Positions 50,541 through 59,564 are shown, counted from the first letter of the stretch. The stretch: 64,000 nucleotides of DNA from Micromonospora noduli (GCF_003264365.1 NZ_PYAK01000024.1:36534-100533), one strand, 5' to 3'. Program-made: numbers and translations. Notes: a model not told the origin generated them from the sequence alone.

Positions 50541-51317
50541 ATGCTCGCCCAGCAGCGGCAGACCGCCATCCTCGATCTGATTCGCCAACGTGGCGGGGTG
50601 CGGGTGAGTCACCTGGTCAGTCGGTTCGGCGTGTCCGACATGACGATCCGGCGCGACCTGGAGGTGTTGGCCGAACGCGGCCTGGTCGACAAGGTGCACG
50701 GCGGCGCGACCCTCGCCGGGCCCGGCTCGGCCGAGGAACCCGGCTTCGCCGCGAAGTCGATCCGCCAGCAGGCGGAAAAGCGGGCCATCGCCGAGCGGGC
50801 GGCGACGATGGTGGAGCCAGGGATGGCCATCGCGCTCTCCGCCGGCACCACCACCGCCGCGCTGGCCACGCTGCTCTCCGACGTACGCGGGCTGACCGTG
50901 GTGACCAACTCGATCCCGGTGGCCGACGCGCTCTACCAGAACCCGCGGGCCGACCAGACCGTCGTGTTGACCGGTGGCATCCGCACCCCGTCGGACGCGT
51001 TGACCGGGCCGGTGGCCGAGGCGGCGATCAGCGCGCTCAACGTCGACCTGCTGTTCCTCGGTGTGCACGGCCTCAGCCCACGGACCGGGTTCACCACGCC
51101 AAACCTGCTGGAGGCCGGCGTCAACCGTTGCCTCATCGGTGCGGCTCGCAGGCTCGTGGTGCTCGCCGACCACACCAAGTGGGAGACGATAGGCATCGCC
51201 ACCATCGCCCCGCTGGAGGCCGCCGACGTGCTGATCACCGACCGTGGGCTACCGCCGGAGGCCCGCACCACGATCGGCGAACAGGTCGGCGAACTGGTGA
51301 TCGTGGAGCCTGATTAA
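50541..51317 (+). CDS. DeoR-family transcriptional regulator
   Basis: 258 residues with AAGGAGG 8 nt before ATG. HTH: ILDLIRQRGGVRVSHLVSRFGVSDMTIRRDLEVLAERGLVDKVHGGA, of which VSDMTIRRDLEVL is the DeoR signature. The C-terminal sugar-phosphate domain has ALSAGTTTAALA, VVTNSIPVADAL and DHTKWETIG. It is 37 bp downstream of the beta-galactosidase, hence likely the local repressor, relieved by a phosphorylated sugar such as a tagatose or galactose derivative. Confidence 0.93.
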   Translation: MLAQQRQTAILDLIRQRGGVRVSHLVSRFGVSDMTIRRDLEVLAERGLVDKVHGGATLAGPGSAEEPGFAAKSIRQQAEKRAIAERAATMVEPGMAIALSAGTTTAALATLLSDVRGLTVVTNSIPVADALYQNPRADQTVVLTGGIRTPSDALTGPVAEAAISALNVDLLFLGVHGLSPRTGFTTPNLLEAGVNRCLIGAARRLVVLADHTKWETIGIATIAPLEAADVLITDRGLPPEARTTIGEQVGELVIVEPD

Positions 51318-51355
51318 TGGCGCTGACCATGCGCCTCGAGTGAGAGGAGCACGGT

Positions 51356-51844
51356 ATGCACGCGGTCAAGATGCGCTGGGCGGCGATCGTCGTCGTGGGC
51401 CTGGCCCTCGTCGGGATGCTGAGTTGGGTGGCTGGCTCGTGGCCCGCCGACCAGGCCCGGGCGACAGTCGATCACTGCTATGTGACCCACGATCGGCTGG
51501 AGGCCATGCACAGCCGGTGCGTCGGCAACTGGACCCGCGGCGGACGCGGGCGGCAGGGGCCCATCCACGGCCTCGACGTCCAGAAGTCCTGGAAGGTCAT
51601 CGACGACGAGCCCAACAGTGCGTACGAGTGGGAGGTGGCCGTCCCGGCCTCGGCTCGACAGCCCCGCGTACTCGCCGACACCCGGCAGGCATGGACGTTG
51701 TCGCCGCGTGCTCTGCCCTGGGGTCTGGGTCCCGCCGGGCTCGTGGCGCTGCTGGCCGCGTTCGCCTGGCTGATCACCGCGACGGTCAGGGCACCGAGGC
51801 CGCCGCATGGCGTTCCGGCCGAGCCGAGCGTCGCGCCCGCCTGA
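51356..51844 (+). CDS. Two-span membrane protein of unknown function
   Basis: 162 residues with GAGAGGAG before ATG 51356. The first helix is about 8-27 and the second about 122-144. Between them is an extracytoplasmic loop with two Cys (about 41 and 55) that may pair. No family recognised. It lies between the sugar locus and a convergent lipoprotein gene. Confidence 0.7.
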   Translation: MHAVKMRWAAIVVVGLALVGMLSWVAGSWPADQARATVDHCYVTHDRLEAMHSRCVGNWTRGGRGRQGPIHGLDVQKSWKVIDDEPNSAYEWEVAVPASARQPRVLADTRQAWTLSPRALPWGLGPAGLVALLAAFAWLITATVRAPRPPHGVPAEPSVAPA

Positions 51845-51880
51845 CAGCACGCATGCCGCACGGGCTGCCTGACCTGGGCG

Positions 51881-52411
51881 CTAGTGGTCGTTCAGCATGA
51901 ACAGGAGCGTGTGATGCTCCAGATCCAGGAACACCACCCGCCAAACTGCCGACGGCAGTGTTTCGTTGTACATCTCGCTGTGCAGCCAGCGGGGTTTGGC
52001 CGGGAGTAACGGCACGAGGTCCGGCCGCACGTCCGTCGGCGTGTGCGAGTGGAGCAGCTCGGCCGGGTCGATGGATGCGAACGGAACGAACTCGAACTGC
52101 TCGGCCAACCTGTGCGCGTCCTCCGGACGCAGCACGATGACGCCCTGGTACTCCCAGTCCGTCGGGCCCGGCGCCCGCGAGCACGGATTGCCCAACGCGC
52201 GCGCCTGCCAGTGAATCTCCGAATACTCACCGACATACGGAAGGTCCTCCGGCGGATCCCAGCGACTGACCCGTACCTTCGCCTCGTCAGCCTGCCGTTG
52301 CTCCTGGCATCCACGCGTTTCGTCCACGGCAGCCGTGTCGCATCCAGCCACCAGCAGCAGCCCCACCGCCGCAGCGAGCATGGCTGGACGTGCCCGTCTC
52401 CCCGTCGTCAT
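51881..52411 (-). CDS. Putative lipoprotein of unknown function
   Basis: 176 residues. A signal peptide with lipobox LLVAGC (Cys24) marks a membrane-anchored lipoprotein. The mature part is acidic, with aromatic motifs (TDWEYQGVIVLRPEDAHRL, HSEMYNETLPSAVW). No known domain is seen. Convergent with 51356 across 36 bp. Confidence 0.75.
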   Translation of the reverse strand: MTTGRRARPAMLAAAVGLLLVAGCDTAAVDETRGCQEQRQADEAKVRVSRWDPPEDLPYVGEYSEIHWQARALGNPCSRAPGPTDWEYQGVIVLRPEDAHRLAEQFEFVPFASIDPAELLHSHTPTDVRPDLVPLLPAKPRWLHSEMYNETLPSAVWRVVFLDLEHHTLLFMLNDH

Positions 52412-52806
52412 GCGCGCAGATCGTAGATCGGTCTATGGATCGTCGGGGGTGCCACCTCCTGGCGTGCGGCAGTGCGGAAGTTCGCTCTGGGCTGCGTTCG
52501 GCGGCCCGCATCGCCGTCGACGCTCTGACCGGTCGCCGGGCTGCTGGACTGTGCAGCGGAAGGTCGAACGCCTGATTCGTTTGCGACATCAGCTCCAAAG
52601 GCTCGTCGACGGACATCCGCCCCTTCGCTGACGCCGAACGGGAGGCGGGCCTCGGGCGGCCGAGTCGGTGATCGCGGATGTGAGGGGGCGGCGGGCGGCG
52701 CCGACGCCGGCGCTTCACAGCCACCTCACAGGGGTGCTGGATAGGGTGCCGTTCGAGTCAACGTCCGACTCCAGCCTGGAGCGGTCGGCGTCGCACAGGA
52801 GTTCCG
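52412..52806. other. Intergenic region with dispersed repeat
   Basis: 395 bp without a supportable gene. It holds the lipoprotein promoter, repeat copy C, and the spo0M promoter and ribosome site (AGGAG). Confidence 0.55.
52574..52602 (-). repeat. 29-bp dispersed repeat, copy C
   Basis: On the minus strand it starts GCCTTTGGAGCTGATG and ends AAACGAATC; 28 of 29 bases match copy A at 40643, 12 kb away. Confidence 0.8.
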
Positions 52807-53754
52807 ATGGTCTTCAAGAAGATGTTGAGCGCGTTCGGTGTGGGCGGTCCCAGCGTGGACACCGTGCTGACCAACCCCAACACCCGGCCCGGCCTGACCC
52901 TCGACGGGCAGGTCAACCTCGTCGGTGGCGACGCTGAGGCAGCCATCGAGCAGGTGGTGATCGGCCTGGTCACGCGGGTCGAGGTCGAGGGACACGACAC
53001 CGAGTACGCGGGCACGATGGAGTTCCACCGCATGGCGGTCAGCGGGTCACTCGTACTCGCCCCGAAGCAGCAGCTCTCGATCCCGTTCCAGCTGCCGGTG
53101 CCGTGGGAGACCCCGATCACCGACGTGTACGGCCAGCGCCTGCACGGCATGACGATGGGTCTGCGCACCGAGTTGGCGATCGCCCGCGCGGTCGACAAGA
53201 GCGACCTGGACCAGGTGGCGGTGCACCCGCTGCCGGTGCACGAGCGGATCCTGGAGGCGTTCCAGCGGCTCGGCTTCCGGTTCAAGCACGCCGACCTGGA
53301 GCGTGGTCACATCCGGGGCGTGCAGCAGACGCTGCCGTTCTACCAGGAGATCGAGTTCTTCGCCTCCCCGCAGTACGCGAGCACCATCCGGGAGGTCGAG
53401 CTGACCTTCGTGACCAGCCAGCGTGGTGTGGAGGTCATCCTGGAGTGCGACAAGCGCGGCGGGTTCCTCAGCGCCGGGCACGACGCGTTCGGCCGCTACC
53501 AGGTGTCGCACACCGACGTTGACCGGGTGGACTGGGCGCAGGTCGTCGACGGTTGGCTGCGCGAGACCACGTCCCGCTACGGCAGCCTGCGCTCCCAGTA
53601 CGGCCCGAGCCACGGCCACGGTCACAGCCGCGGGCACGGCATGGGCGGCATGGTGGCCGGCGCCGCGCTGGGCGTCGCCGGCGGCATGGTCGCCGGCGAG
53701 ATGATCGAGGACGCGTTCGAGGGCGACTTCGGCGACTTCGGTGGCGACGAGTAG
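52807..53754 (+). CDS. spo0M: Spo0M-family sporulation-control protein
   Basis: 315 residues. The arrestin-like Spo0M fold spans about 1-255 (MVFKKMLSAFGVGGPSVDTVL, LTLDGQVNLVGGDAEAAIEQV, SIPFQLPVPWETPITDVYGQ). In Bacillus, Spo0M influences sporulation and cell division; in actinomycetes the role is less clear. A His/Gly-rich stretch (HGHGHSRGHGMGG) and a small hydrophobic segment precede an acidic C-terminus (about 280-315). AGGAG lies 5 nt before ATG. Confidence 0.92.
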   Translation: MVFKKMLSAFGVGGPSVDTVLTNPNTRPGLTLDGQVNLVGGDAEAAIEQVVIGLVTRVEVEGHDTEYAGTMEFHRMAVSGSLVLAPKQQLSIPFQLPVPWETPITDVYGQRLHGMTMGLRTELAIARAVDKSDLDQVAVHPLPVHERILEAFQRLGFRFKHADLERGHIRGVQQTLPFYQEIEFFASPQYASTIREVELTFVTSQRGVEVILECDKRGGFLSAGHDAFGRYQVSHTDVDRVDWAQVVDGWLRETTSRYGSLRSQYGPSHGHGHSRGHGMGGMVAGAALGVAGGMVAGEMIEDAFEGDFGDFGGDE

Positions 53755-53772
53755 CCCGTTACAAACAGACAC

Positions 53773-53811
53773 CACAGTGGCCTCCGGGAGGATCTCCCGG
53801 AGGCCACTGTG
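53773..53811. terminator. Bidirectional terminator
   Basis: Perfect 18-bp arms (CACAGTGGCCTCCGGGAG and complement) around GAT, between convergent spo0M and the small membrane-protein gene. Confidence 0.9.
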
Positions 53812-53824
53812 CACTGTGAACCGG

Positions 53825-54202
53825 TCAGTGCCGGGCCTTGCGCTCCTCGCCGCTGCGCCAGTTGCTGCCGGCCTTCGAGAGGCCACGGCTACCGAGGTAG
53901 CCAAGCGTCAGCAGGGTGATCAGGAACCAGGCGTTGTCGGCCCGGAAGATGTCCACCCCAGCGGAGTTCTGACCGACGACCTGCGACGCGCCCAGTACGG
54001 CGGCCACCGCGATCAGGTAGATCCAGAACTCGGTGGTCTTGAACGCCTGCTTGGTCTCCGTACCGGGTGCCTGCATGTCGTTGCGGCGCCCGTCATGCAT
54101 GACCGGCATCTGCTGGGTCTGCATGTCCCGCATCTGAGCGGGATTCTGCGGGTCGTTCATGGGCCGGTTCGTCGGCCGGGTGGAAGCAGCCTGCGTGCTC
54201 AT
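53825..54202 (-). CDS. Small two-span membrane protein
   Basis: 125 residues; ATG 54202 has GAGGAGGA 4-5 nt upstream. A Gln/Met/Asn-rich cytoplasmic N-terminus (about 1-55) precedes two helices (about 64-82 and 92-112) and a basic tail. It is a common actinobacterial hypothetical of the TKQAFKTTEFWIYLIAV type. Function unknown. Confidence 0.85.
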   Translation of the reverse strand: MSTQAASTRPTNRPMNDPQNPAQMRDMQTQQMPVMHDGRRNDMQAPGTETKQAFKTTEFWIYLIAVAAVLGASQVVGQNSAGVDIFRADNAWFLITLLTLGYLGSRGLSKAGSNWRSGEERKARH

Positions 54203-54332
54203 CTGGTCCTCCTCAGGATGCGATGAGTCGTACCTGCATTCCCCCGCCCCGCTACCGCGTTTCGGCCACGGCACGGTTCGCTTTCGTGGCGGGGACAACC
54301 CCCGACTACCCGAGGCCCCGGAGCAGGTAACA

Positions 54333-54366
54333 CCGATCGCCGGCCGGAAATCCGGCCGGCGATCGG
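54333..54366 (-). terminator. Terminator of the GDPD gene
   Basis: Perfect 16-bp arms CCGATCGCCGGCCGGA and complement around AA, 14 bp past the stop. Confidence 0.85.
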
Positions 54367-54379
54367 GTGGTCGACAGGG

Positions 54380-56422
54380 TCAGCGCAGGCCGTTGCGGAT
54401 CGCCACGCTCACCAGAAGGCCCGGGTCGTCGGTGATGATCCCGTCGACGCCCAGATCAATGACCCGCTGCATGACCGTCGCGTCATCCACGGTGTACGGG
54501 ATCACCTTCAGGTCGTACCGCGTCTGCAGGGTCCGAACGTCCGGTCCGTGGAAGTATGCCGGGTTCTCCCGCAGGTACCAGTCGGTCGAGGCGACGGTGC
54601 CCTGCTTCGGGTCGTGCACCTGCCAGTTGGCGGAGACCGTGCCAGCGCCCGCGGCCCGGGTGAGCTTGCCCAGGTCCTGGTACTTCCACCAGTCCAGTCC
54701 ACCGGTCCACGGGCTCTTCACCGACGGGTCGCCGTAGACCGCCTCCAGCGAGCACTCGTCGGCGAGGGTCGCGCACTCGGCCGGGCCGTACTGCCAGACC
54801 AGGCCTACTGTGCCGATCCGCCGGTCGAGCTGCCGGGCGTACGTGATGGTGCGCCAGTCGAACGACTGGATGGTGGCCCGGCTGGTGAAGCCGGCCTGCT
54901 GGATCGCGTCGACGAGCTTGCGGGTGAAGCTGCGGTACGGCTCGGTGTCGTTAACCACCGGACTGATCTTCGTTTCGATGTTCATTCCGATGTCGGTGCG
55001 GCCACTCGCCTTCACCAGGGCGAAGACCTCGTCCAGGGTCGGGATCCGGGCACCGGGCGCGGGCACCTGGGCGGGCAGCTCGGGCAGCGTCCTCGTGCCG
55101 CAGTCCACGGTCTTGAGCTGCGCCAGGGTCAACTCGTGCACCGGCTTGCCCACGTACGGGAACTTGCGGTCTCCCGGGCGCACCGGGGCGGTGTCGACGC
55201 AGTGTGACCCGTTGACGGTGCGATCGTGCAGTACCACCAGCTTGCCGTCGGCCGTCACGTTGGTGTCCAGCTCAAGGGTGGAGATGGCTCGGTTGGACAG
55301 CGCGTTCGCGAACGCCGGCAGGGTGTTCTCCGGCCGGGTGGCCCGACCGCCGCGGTGCGCCTGGATGTCGAACGGCGCGGTGTACGCCTTCGGCAGCCGG
55401 TAACCACGCTGCGCCAGCACGCCGCGCAACCGGTCCGGGTAGTCGGTGATGAGGCCGTCAACCCCGTCGTCGATCAGCTTGGTCATGGTCGGCACGTCGT
55501 CGACCGTCCACGGGATCACCTTGATCCCATAGCGGTGCGCCTGGGCGACCATCTCCTTCGTGACGTACGGCTTGTAGCCCGGGTCGGTGACAGTGCCGTT
55601 CTGGGGGGACCCGTGCACCGGCGAGAAGGCGCTGGCGCCGAAGCTGCGGATCGCCTTGATCGGGTCGCCGCCGAAGTCGTCGATGTCCAGCCCGCCCAGC
55701 CACGGTGACGCACCCGGCTGGCCGGTCTGAAGGAAGTCGTAGTTGGTCAGGGCGACCAGCGGCAGCTTCGGCTCGACCTGACGCATGCGCATCAGCGCGC
55801 CCCAGTCGAAGCTCTGGACGGTGACCTGCTTGAGCAGCCCGGCGGCGCGGATCTCGGCCGCGGTGACCCGGACGAACTGCTCGCGGGGGGCGGTCTCGGT
55901 CGGCGCGCCAGCCTCGACCTTGGTCTCGACGTTGAGCTTCACGTCCTTCGCCCGGTAGCGGTTGACCAGCGCGAAGACCTCACGCAGCAGCGGCATCCGG
56001 GCACCCGGGACGGCGAGCTGGCCGGGCTTGTCCGACAGCGTCTTGGAACCGCAGTCGAGCGAGCGCACCTGGGCCAGGCTGAGCGTGTTGATGTACTTCC
56101 CGACGTACGGGAACTCCGGGTCGCCGGGCGTCACCGGGGTGGTGTCGACGCACTTGGTGCCGGTGACCTTGCGGTCGTGGGTGACGACGGCCTGGCCGTC
56201 CTCGGTGATCTGCACGTCCAGTTCGAGGGTGCTCACTCCCAGCTGGAGGGCGTTGCCGAAGGAGGCGAGGGTGTTCTCCACCCGCAACCCGAGGCCACCC
56301 CGGTGGGCCTGCACGTCGAATGTCCGGTCCGGTCGTGGCTTCGCCTGAGCGGGCACCGCGAGCCCGGTCGTCACCGTCGCGGCCACCAGGGCCGCGACGG
56401 CGGTACGGCGTACTGTGCGCAC
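54380..56422 (-). CDS. Secreted tandem glycerophosphodiester phosphodiesterase
   Basis: 680 residues; GTG 56422 has AGGAGG about 10 nt upstream. The signal peptide is about 1-27 (AQA). Two GDPD barrels in tandem are seen: the first (about 33-345) with FDVQAHRGGLGLRVENTLASF, ELDVQITEDGQAVVTHD and PWTVDD. The second (about 355-680) has FDIQAHRGGRATRPENTLPAF, ELDTNVTADGKLVVLHD and PYTVDD. Both keep the catalytic His pairs and metal Glu/Asp (HRG, ELD, HD). It should release glycerol phosphate from phosphodiesters or teichoic-type polymers outside the cell. Confidence 0.93.
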   Translation of the reverse strand: MRTVRRTAVAALVAATVTTGLAVPAQAKPRPDRTFDVQAHRGGLGLRVENTLASFGNALQLGVSTLELDVQITEDGQAVVTHDRKVTGTKCVDTTPVTPGDPEFPYVGKYINTLSLAQVRSLDCGSKTLSDKPGQLAVPGARMPLLREVFALVNRYRAKDVKLNVETKVEAGAPTETAPREQFVRVTAAEIRAAGLLKQVTVQSFDWGALMRMRQVEPKLPLVALTNYDFLQTGQPGASPWLGGLDIDDFGGDPIKAIRSFGASAFSPVHGSPQNGTVTDPGYKPYVTKEMVAQAHRYGIKVIPWTVDDVPTMTKLIDDGVDGLITDYPDRLRGVLAQRGYRLPKAYTAPFDIQAHRGGRATRPENTLPAFANALSNRAISTLELDTNVTADGKLVVLHDRTVNGSHCVDTAPVRPGDRKFPYVGKPVHELTLAQLKTVDCGTRTLPELPAQVPAPGARIPTLDEVFALVKASGRTDIGMNIETKISPVVNDTEPYRSFTRKLVDAIQQAGFTSRATIQSFDWRTITYARQLDRRIGTVGLVWQYGPAECATLADECSLEAVYGDPSVKSPWTGGLDWWKYQDLGKLTRAAGAGTVSANWQVHDPKQGTVASTDWYLRENPAYFHGPDVRTLQTRYDLKVIPYTVDDATVMQRVIDLGVDGIITDDPGLLVSVAIRNGLR

Positions 56423-56613
56423 GCTGTCATCCCCTCCTGCCGGCGGGCATCTCCCACCGGTAGCGGGACAGCATGGACATCTCGGGCTGCGGGCAGGCGG
56501 CCAGCGGGCGGCGTGACGGTGAACCGCCGTGGACGACCTCCCGGTCACGCTGGGTTTGGTCGGCCGGTGACCGGGCACGCAGTCAGTTCCACAGCTTCTG
56601 CGAGGTGATGGAC

Positions 56614-57033
56614 GTGCGTGAGGACGACATGCGGCAGGACGCCGCCCGCGAGGCCGAGGATCGGATCGCCGGTGGCGTGTACGGCAAGGGCGCCCTCGAC
56701 GAGGTGACGGTGCCCCGCACCGATGTGGAGAGTCAGATCCAGCGCGATGACCCGTTCGATCCGGCGAAGGAACGGATCGACCCACAGGTGCTGCGCGACG
56801 GTGGTCCCGTTGGAGGGCAGGGCGCGGTGACCACCACCGGTGGCACCGCCGGGCCGGCGAGCGTACGCCGGGTGGCCCGACAGCCGGAGCGACACCGGGG
56901 CACTGTCGCGCCGACCACCACCGGTGATGCCACCACTGGCGGCCTGAGCACCCCGATGGGCGGTGGCACCAGCGACCAGTCCACGTCGGCGACCGGCCCA
57001 GCAAAGTCCATCAGGGACAAATCCAACGACTAA
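56614..57033 (+). CDS. Small hydrophilic protein of unknown function
   Basis: 139 residues from GTG 56614; GAGGTGAT, an exact anti-Shine-Dalgarno match, lies 4 nt before. ATG 56608 is the alternative. It opens acidic (VREDDMRQDAAREAEDRIAGG), then is rich in Thr/Gly/Pro with no secondary structure expected, ending with basic residues. It resembles unannotated actinomycete stress-type hypotheticals. No domain recognised. Confidence 0.65.
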   Translation: MREDDMRQDAAREAEDRIAGGVYGKGALDEVTVPRTDVESQIQRDDPFDPAKERIDPQVLRDGGPVGGQGAVTTTGGTAGPASVRRVARQPERHRGTVAPTTTGDATTGGLSTPMGGGTSDQSTSATGPAKSIRDKSND

Positions 57034-57061
57034 CCCCACCCACCCGCCCCCTTGGCGGCGT

Positions 57062-57114
57062 GATCATGAGGTTGACGTGGCTGACGGAGACCAGTCCACG
57101 TCAACCTCATGATC
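57062..57114. terminator. Bidirectional terminator
   Basis: Perfect 19-bp arms GATCATGAGGTTGACGTGG and complement with a 15-nt loop, 3 bp past the helD-like stop and 28 bp past the convergent gene. Confidence 0.85.
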
Positions 57115-57117
57115 GAC

Positions 57118-59418
57118 TCAGCGGGAGGGGGTCGGGCGGAGGACGCCCAGGCGTTGGGTGGCGCGGGTCAGGGCTACGTACAGGTCGCTGCGCCCGCGTG
57201 GGGACTCGGCCACCATCCGGTCCGGGTCGACCACCAGCACGGAGTCGAACTCCAACCCCTTGGCCTGCGCGACTGTCAACACCACCACCCGGCTCTCCAG
57301 TTCCGGATGCTCGCCGACGGCGGCCTCCGGCAGCGCGGCGGTCACCGCCGCACCCAACTCGCCCACCCGGCCGGCCGGCACGAGCACACCGAGCCGCCCC
57401 TCGGTCAGCCCGGCCGCCTCCCGGGTGGCCTCGGCGATCAACTCCGCAGCCAACCGACCGTCGGGCACGGTCCGGTCCCACGGCGGTACGCCGCTCTCCC
57501 GCACCGAGCGCGGCGGCCGCAGTGCCGGGTCGATCTCGGCCAGCACCTCGGCGGCGACCGCCATGATCTCGGCGGGAGTGCGGTAGCTGACCGTCAGCTC
57601 GGTTAGCCGCCACCGCTGCTCGACGTACGGGGCGAGGGCGTCCGCCCAGGACGGCGTGCCGCTCAGCGCGCCGGTCTGCGCCACATCCCCGACGATCGTC
57701 ATCGACCGGCTCGGGCAGCGGCGCATCAGCAGTCGCCAGGCCATCGGCGAGAGTTCCTGCGCCTCGTCCACGATCACGTGGCCGAACGCCCAGGTGCGGT
57801 CGGCGGCGGCCCGCTGCGCGGTGGTCAGCCGGTCGGCCTCCTCCTGCCGCTCCAACAGCCGATCGGCGTCGATCAGGTCGGTCACGCCGAGGATCTCACC
57901 GCCCTCGGCCTCGTCCTCGACGTCGATCGAGCGGGAACCCCGGGCGATCTCCAGCACGCCCTCGGCGTACTCCCGTTCCATCATCCGGATGCGGTCCCGC
58001 CGGGCGGCTGCGGCGCGTTCGTCCTCACCGAGCAGCTCGGCGGCCTCGTCCAGCAGCGGGACGTCGGCCGGCGTCCAGCCACCGCGCTCGCGCCGCAGCA
58101 GCGCCCGCTCGTCCTCGCTGAGCATCGGCGCGGCGGCGGCGATCCGGTCCCGGTCGGCGTACAGGTCGGCGAGCAGCCGCTGTGGGGTGAGCACCGGCCA
58201 CAGCCGGTCCAGGGCGGCCTGGATTTCCGTCTCCTCGCGCAGCTCGCGGCGGATCTCGGCCCGGTCCGCCTCGTCGAGGAGGTTGTCCCCGCCGAGCGGG
58301 TCCGCGCCGATCCGTTCGGCCACCTGGTCGGCGAGCGCGTGCACGATCTCGACGTCGAACAGCGCGCGGGACAGGTTGTGCGGTCGGTCGGCGCGGCGGA
58401 CCCGGTCCCGGGCCGCGCGCACGATCTCCGGGTCGAGGGTCAGCGTCTCCCGCTCGACCTCGATCTCCAGCGGCTCGTCGGGCACCCACTGCCGGTCCCG
58501 TACGGCCAGCGCCAACACCTCGGCCAGCACCGCCCGGCCCTTGAGCGCCGCGGTGTCGGCCGCCTCGGTCCGTTGGGCGCTCACCCCGGGAAAAAGATCA
58601 CCCTGGGTACGCAGCAGCACGCCGGTCTCGGCCAGCGTCGGCAGCACCTGGGAGATGTAGCGCAGGAAGGTCGCGTTCGGGCCGACCAGCAGCACGCCAC
58701 GGCTGGAGAGTTCCCGGCGGTGCGTGTAGAGCAGGTACGCCGCCCGGTGCAGCGCGACAGCGGTCTTGCCGGTGCCCGGACCGCCCTGGACCACCATCAC
58801 GCCCGGGAGTTCCGCGCGGATGACCTCGTCCTGCTCGGCCTGGATGGTCTCGACGATGTCGCGCATCCGGCCGGTACGGCCCGCGTTGAGCGCGGCGAGC
58901 AGCGACGCCTCACCGGTCAGCTCCTCGTGGGCACCGGGGGAGGCGGTGTCGATGTCGAGCACCTCATCGTTGAGCCCGGTCACCTTGCGCTGCCGGGTGC
59001 GCAGGTGCCGGCGACGGCGTACGCCCTGCGGGTTCGCGGCGGTGGCGAGGTAGAACGGGCGGGCGGCGGGTGCCCGCCAGTCCATCAGCAGCGGGTCGTA
59101 GTCACCACTGGTGTCGAAGATGCCGATCCGGCCGATGTAGCGGCGGGAGTCGTCGTCACCGTCGAGACGGCCGAAGCAGAGCCCGTTCTCCACGGCGGAG
59201 AACTGTTCGACCTGATCGGCGTACATCGCTACCGAGCTGTCGCGCTGCGAGCGGTCCTGGAGGGTGCCGCCGGTGTTGTGCAGCTCGGCGGTGAGCCGGT
59301 GGGCGGCCTGCTCACGCAGTTGGTCCAACCGGTTGTAGAGCATCGAGACGTACTCCTGCTCGCGACCGATCTCGTCGTCGAGCGGCAATTCGCCGGAACC
59401 GCCGGAGTGCCTTGACAA
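57118..59418 (-). CDS. helD: HelD/HelR-type RNA polymerase recycling ATPase
   Basis: 766 residues. The start is TTG 59418, preceded by AGGGAG at 5 nt. An N-terminal coiled coil (about 10-60) would enter the RNA polymerase secondary channel. The UvrD-like motor has Walker A GGPGTGKT (about 212-219), Walker B VIVDEAQEL, GDVAQTGAL, SYRTPAEI and the C-terminal VLTVAQAKGLEFD/YVALTRATQRL. A long acidic insertion (about 330-520) lies between the halves. HelD frees stalled polymerase; actinobacterial HelR also displaces rifamycins. Which role applies here is not decided by sequence. Confidence 0.9.
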   Translation of the reverse strand: MSRHSGGSGELPLDDEIGREQEYVSMLYNRLDQLREQAAHRLTAELHNTGGTLQDRSQRDSSVAMYADQVEQFSAVENGLCFGRLDGDDDSRRYIGRIGIFDTSGDYDPLLMDWRAPAARPFYLATAANPQGVRRRRHLRTRQRKVTGLNDEVLDIDTASPGAHEELTGEASLLAALNAGRTGRMRDIVETIQAEQDEVIRAELPGVMVVQGGPGTGKTAVALHRAAYLLYTHRRELSSRGVLLVGPNATFLRYISQVLPTLAETGVLLRTQGDLFPGVSAQRTEAADTAALKGRAVLAEVLALAVRDRQWVPDEPLEIEVERETLTLDPEIVRAARDRVRRADRPHNLSRALFDVEIVHALADQVAERIGADPLGGDNLLDEADRAEIRRELREETEIQAALDRLWPVLTPQRLLADLYADRDRIAAAAPMLSEDERALLRRERGGWTPADVPLLDEAAELLGEDERAAAARRDRIRMMEREYAEGVLEIARGSRSIDVEDEAEGGEILGVTDLIDADRLLERQEEADRLTTAQRAAADRTWAFGHVIVDEAQELSPMAWRLLMRRCPSRSMTIVGDVAQTGALSGTPSWADALAPYVEQRWRLTELTVSYRTPAEIMAVAAEVLAEIDPALRPPRSVRESGVPPWDRTVPDGRLAAELIAEATREAAGLTEGRLGVLVPAGRVGELGAAVTAALPEAAVGEHPELESRVVVLTVAQAKGLEFDSVLVVDPDRMVAESPRGRSDLYVALTRATQRLGVLRPTPSR

Positions 59419-59441
59419 GCCGTCTCCCTAAAGATTAGAAT
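59412..59441 (+). promoter_or_regulatory. Near-consensus promoter
   Basis: -35 TTGACA (59412-59417), 18-bp spacer and -10 TAGAAT (59436-59441). The -35 box lies across the helD-like start codon on the other strand. The start site is expected near 59448. Confidence 0.7.
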
Positions 59442-59450
59442 CCTTTGCAG

Positions 59451-59475
59451 GAACGGCTTTTAGCCGTTCTTTTTT
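59451..59475 (+). terminator. Intrinsic terminator/attenuator immediately after the promoter
   Basis: 7-bp stem GAACGGC/GCCGTTC, loop TTTTA, then six T. It is a classical U-tract terminator starting only a few bases after the predicted transcription start. Confidence 0.7.
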
Positions 59476-59564
59476 GTGCCTTGGAACTGTTGAAGATAGC
59501 GCGTTCCGCCGGTTCTCACCAAGCCGGGCGGTCCGGCGCGCCGGTGATCGCGAGGTGGCGACGG

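Noticed and set aside
59412..59475. Rifamycin-associated element (RAE)
   Set aside because: The context is right for a HelR-type gene, but I cannot match the hairpin to the RAE inverted repeat as I remember it; reported only as an unusual promoter-terminator.
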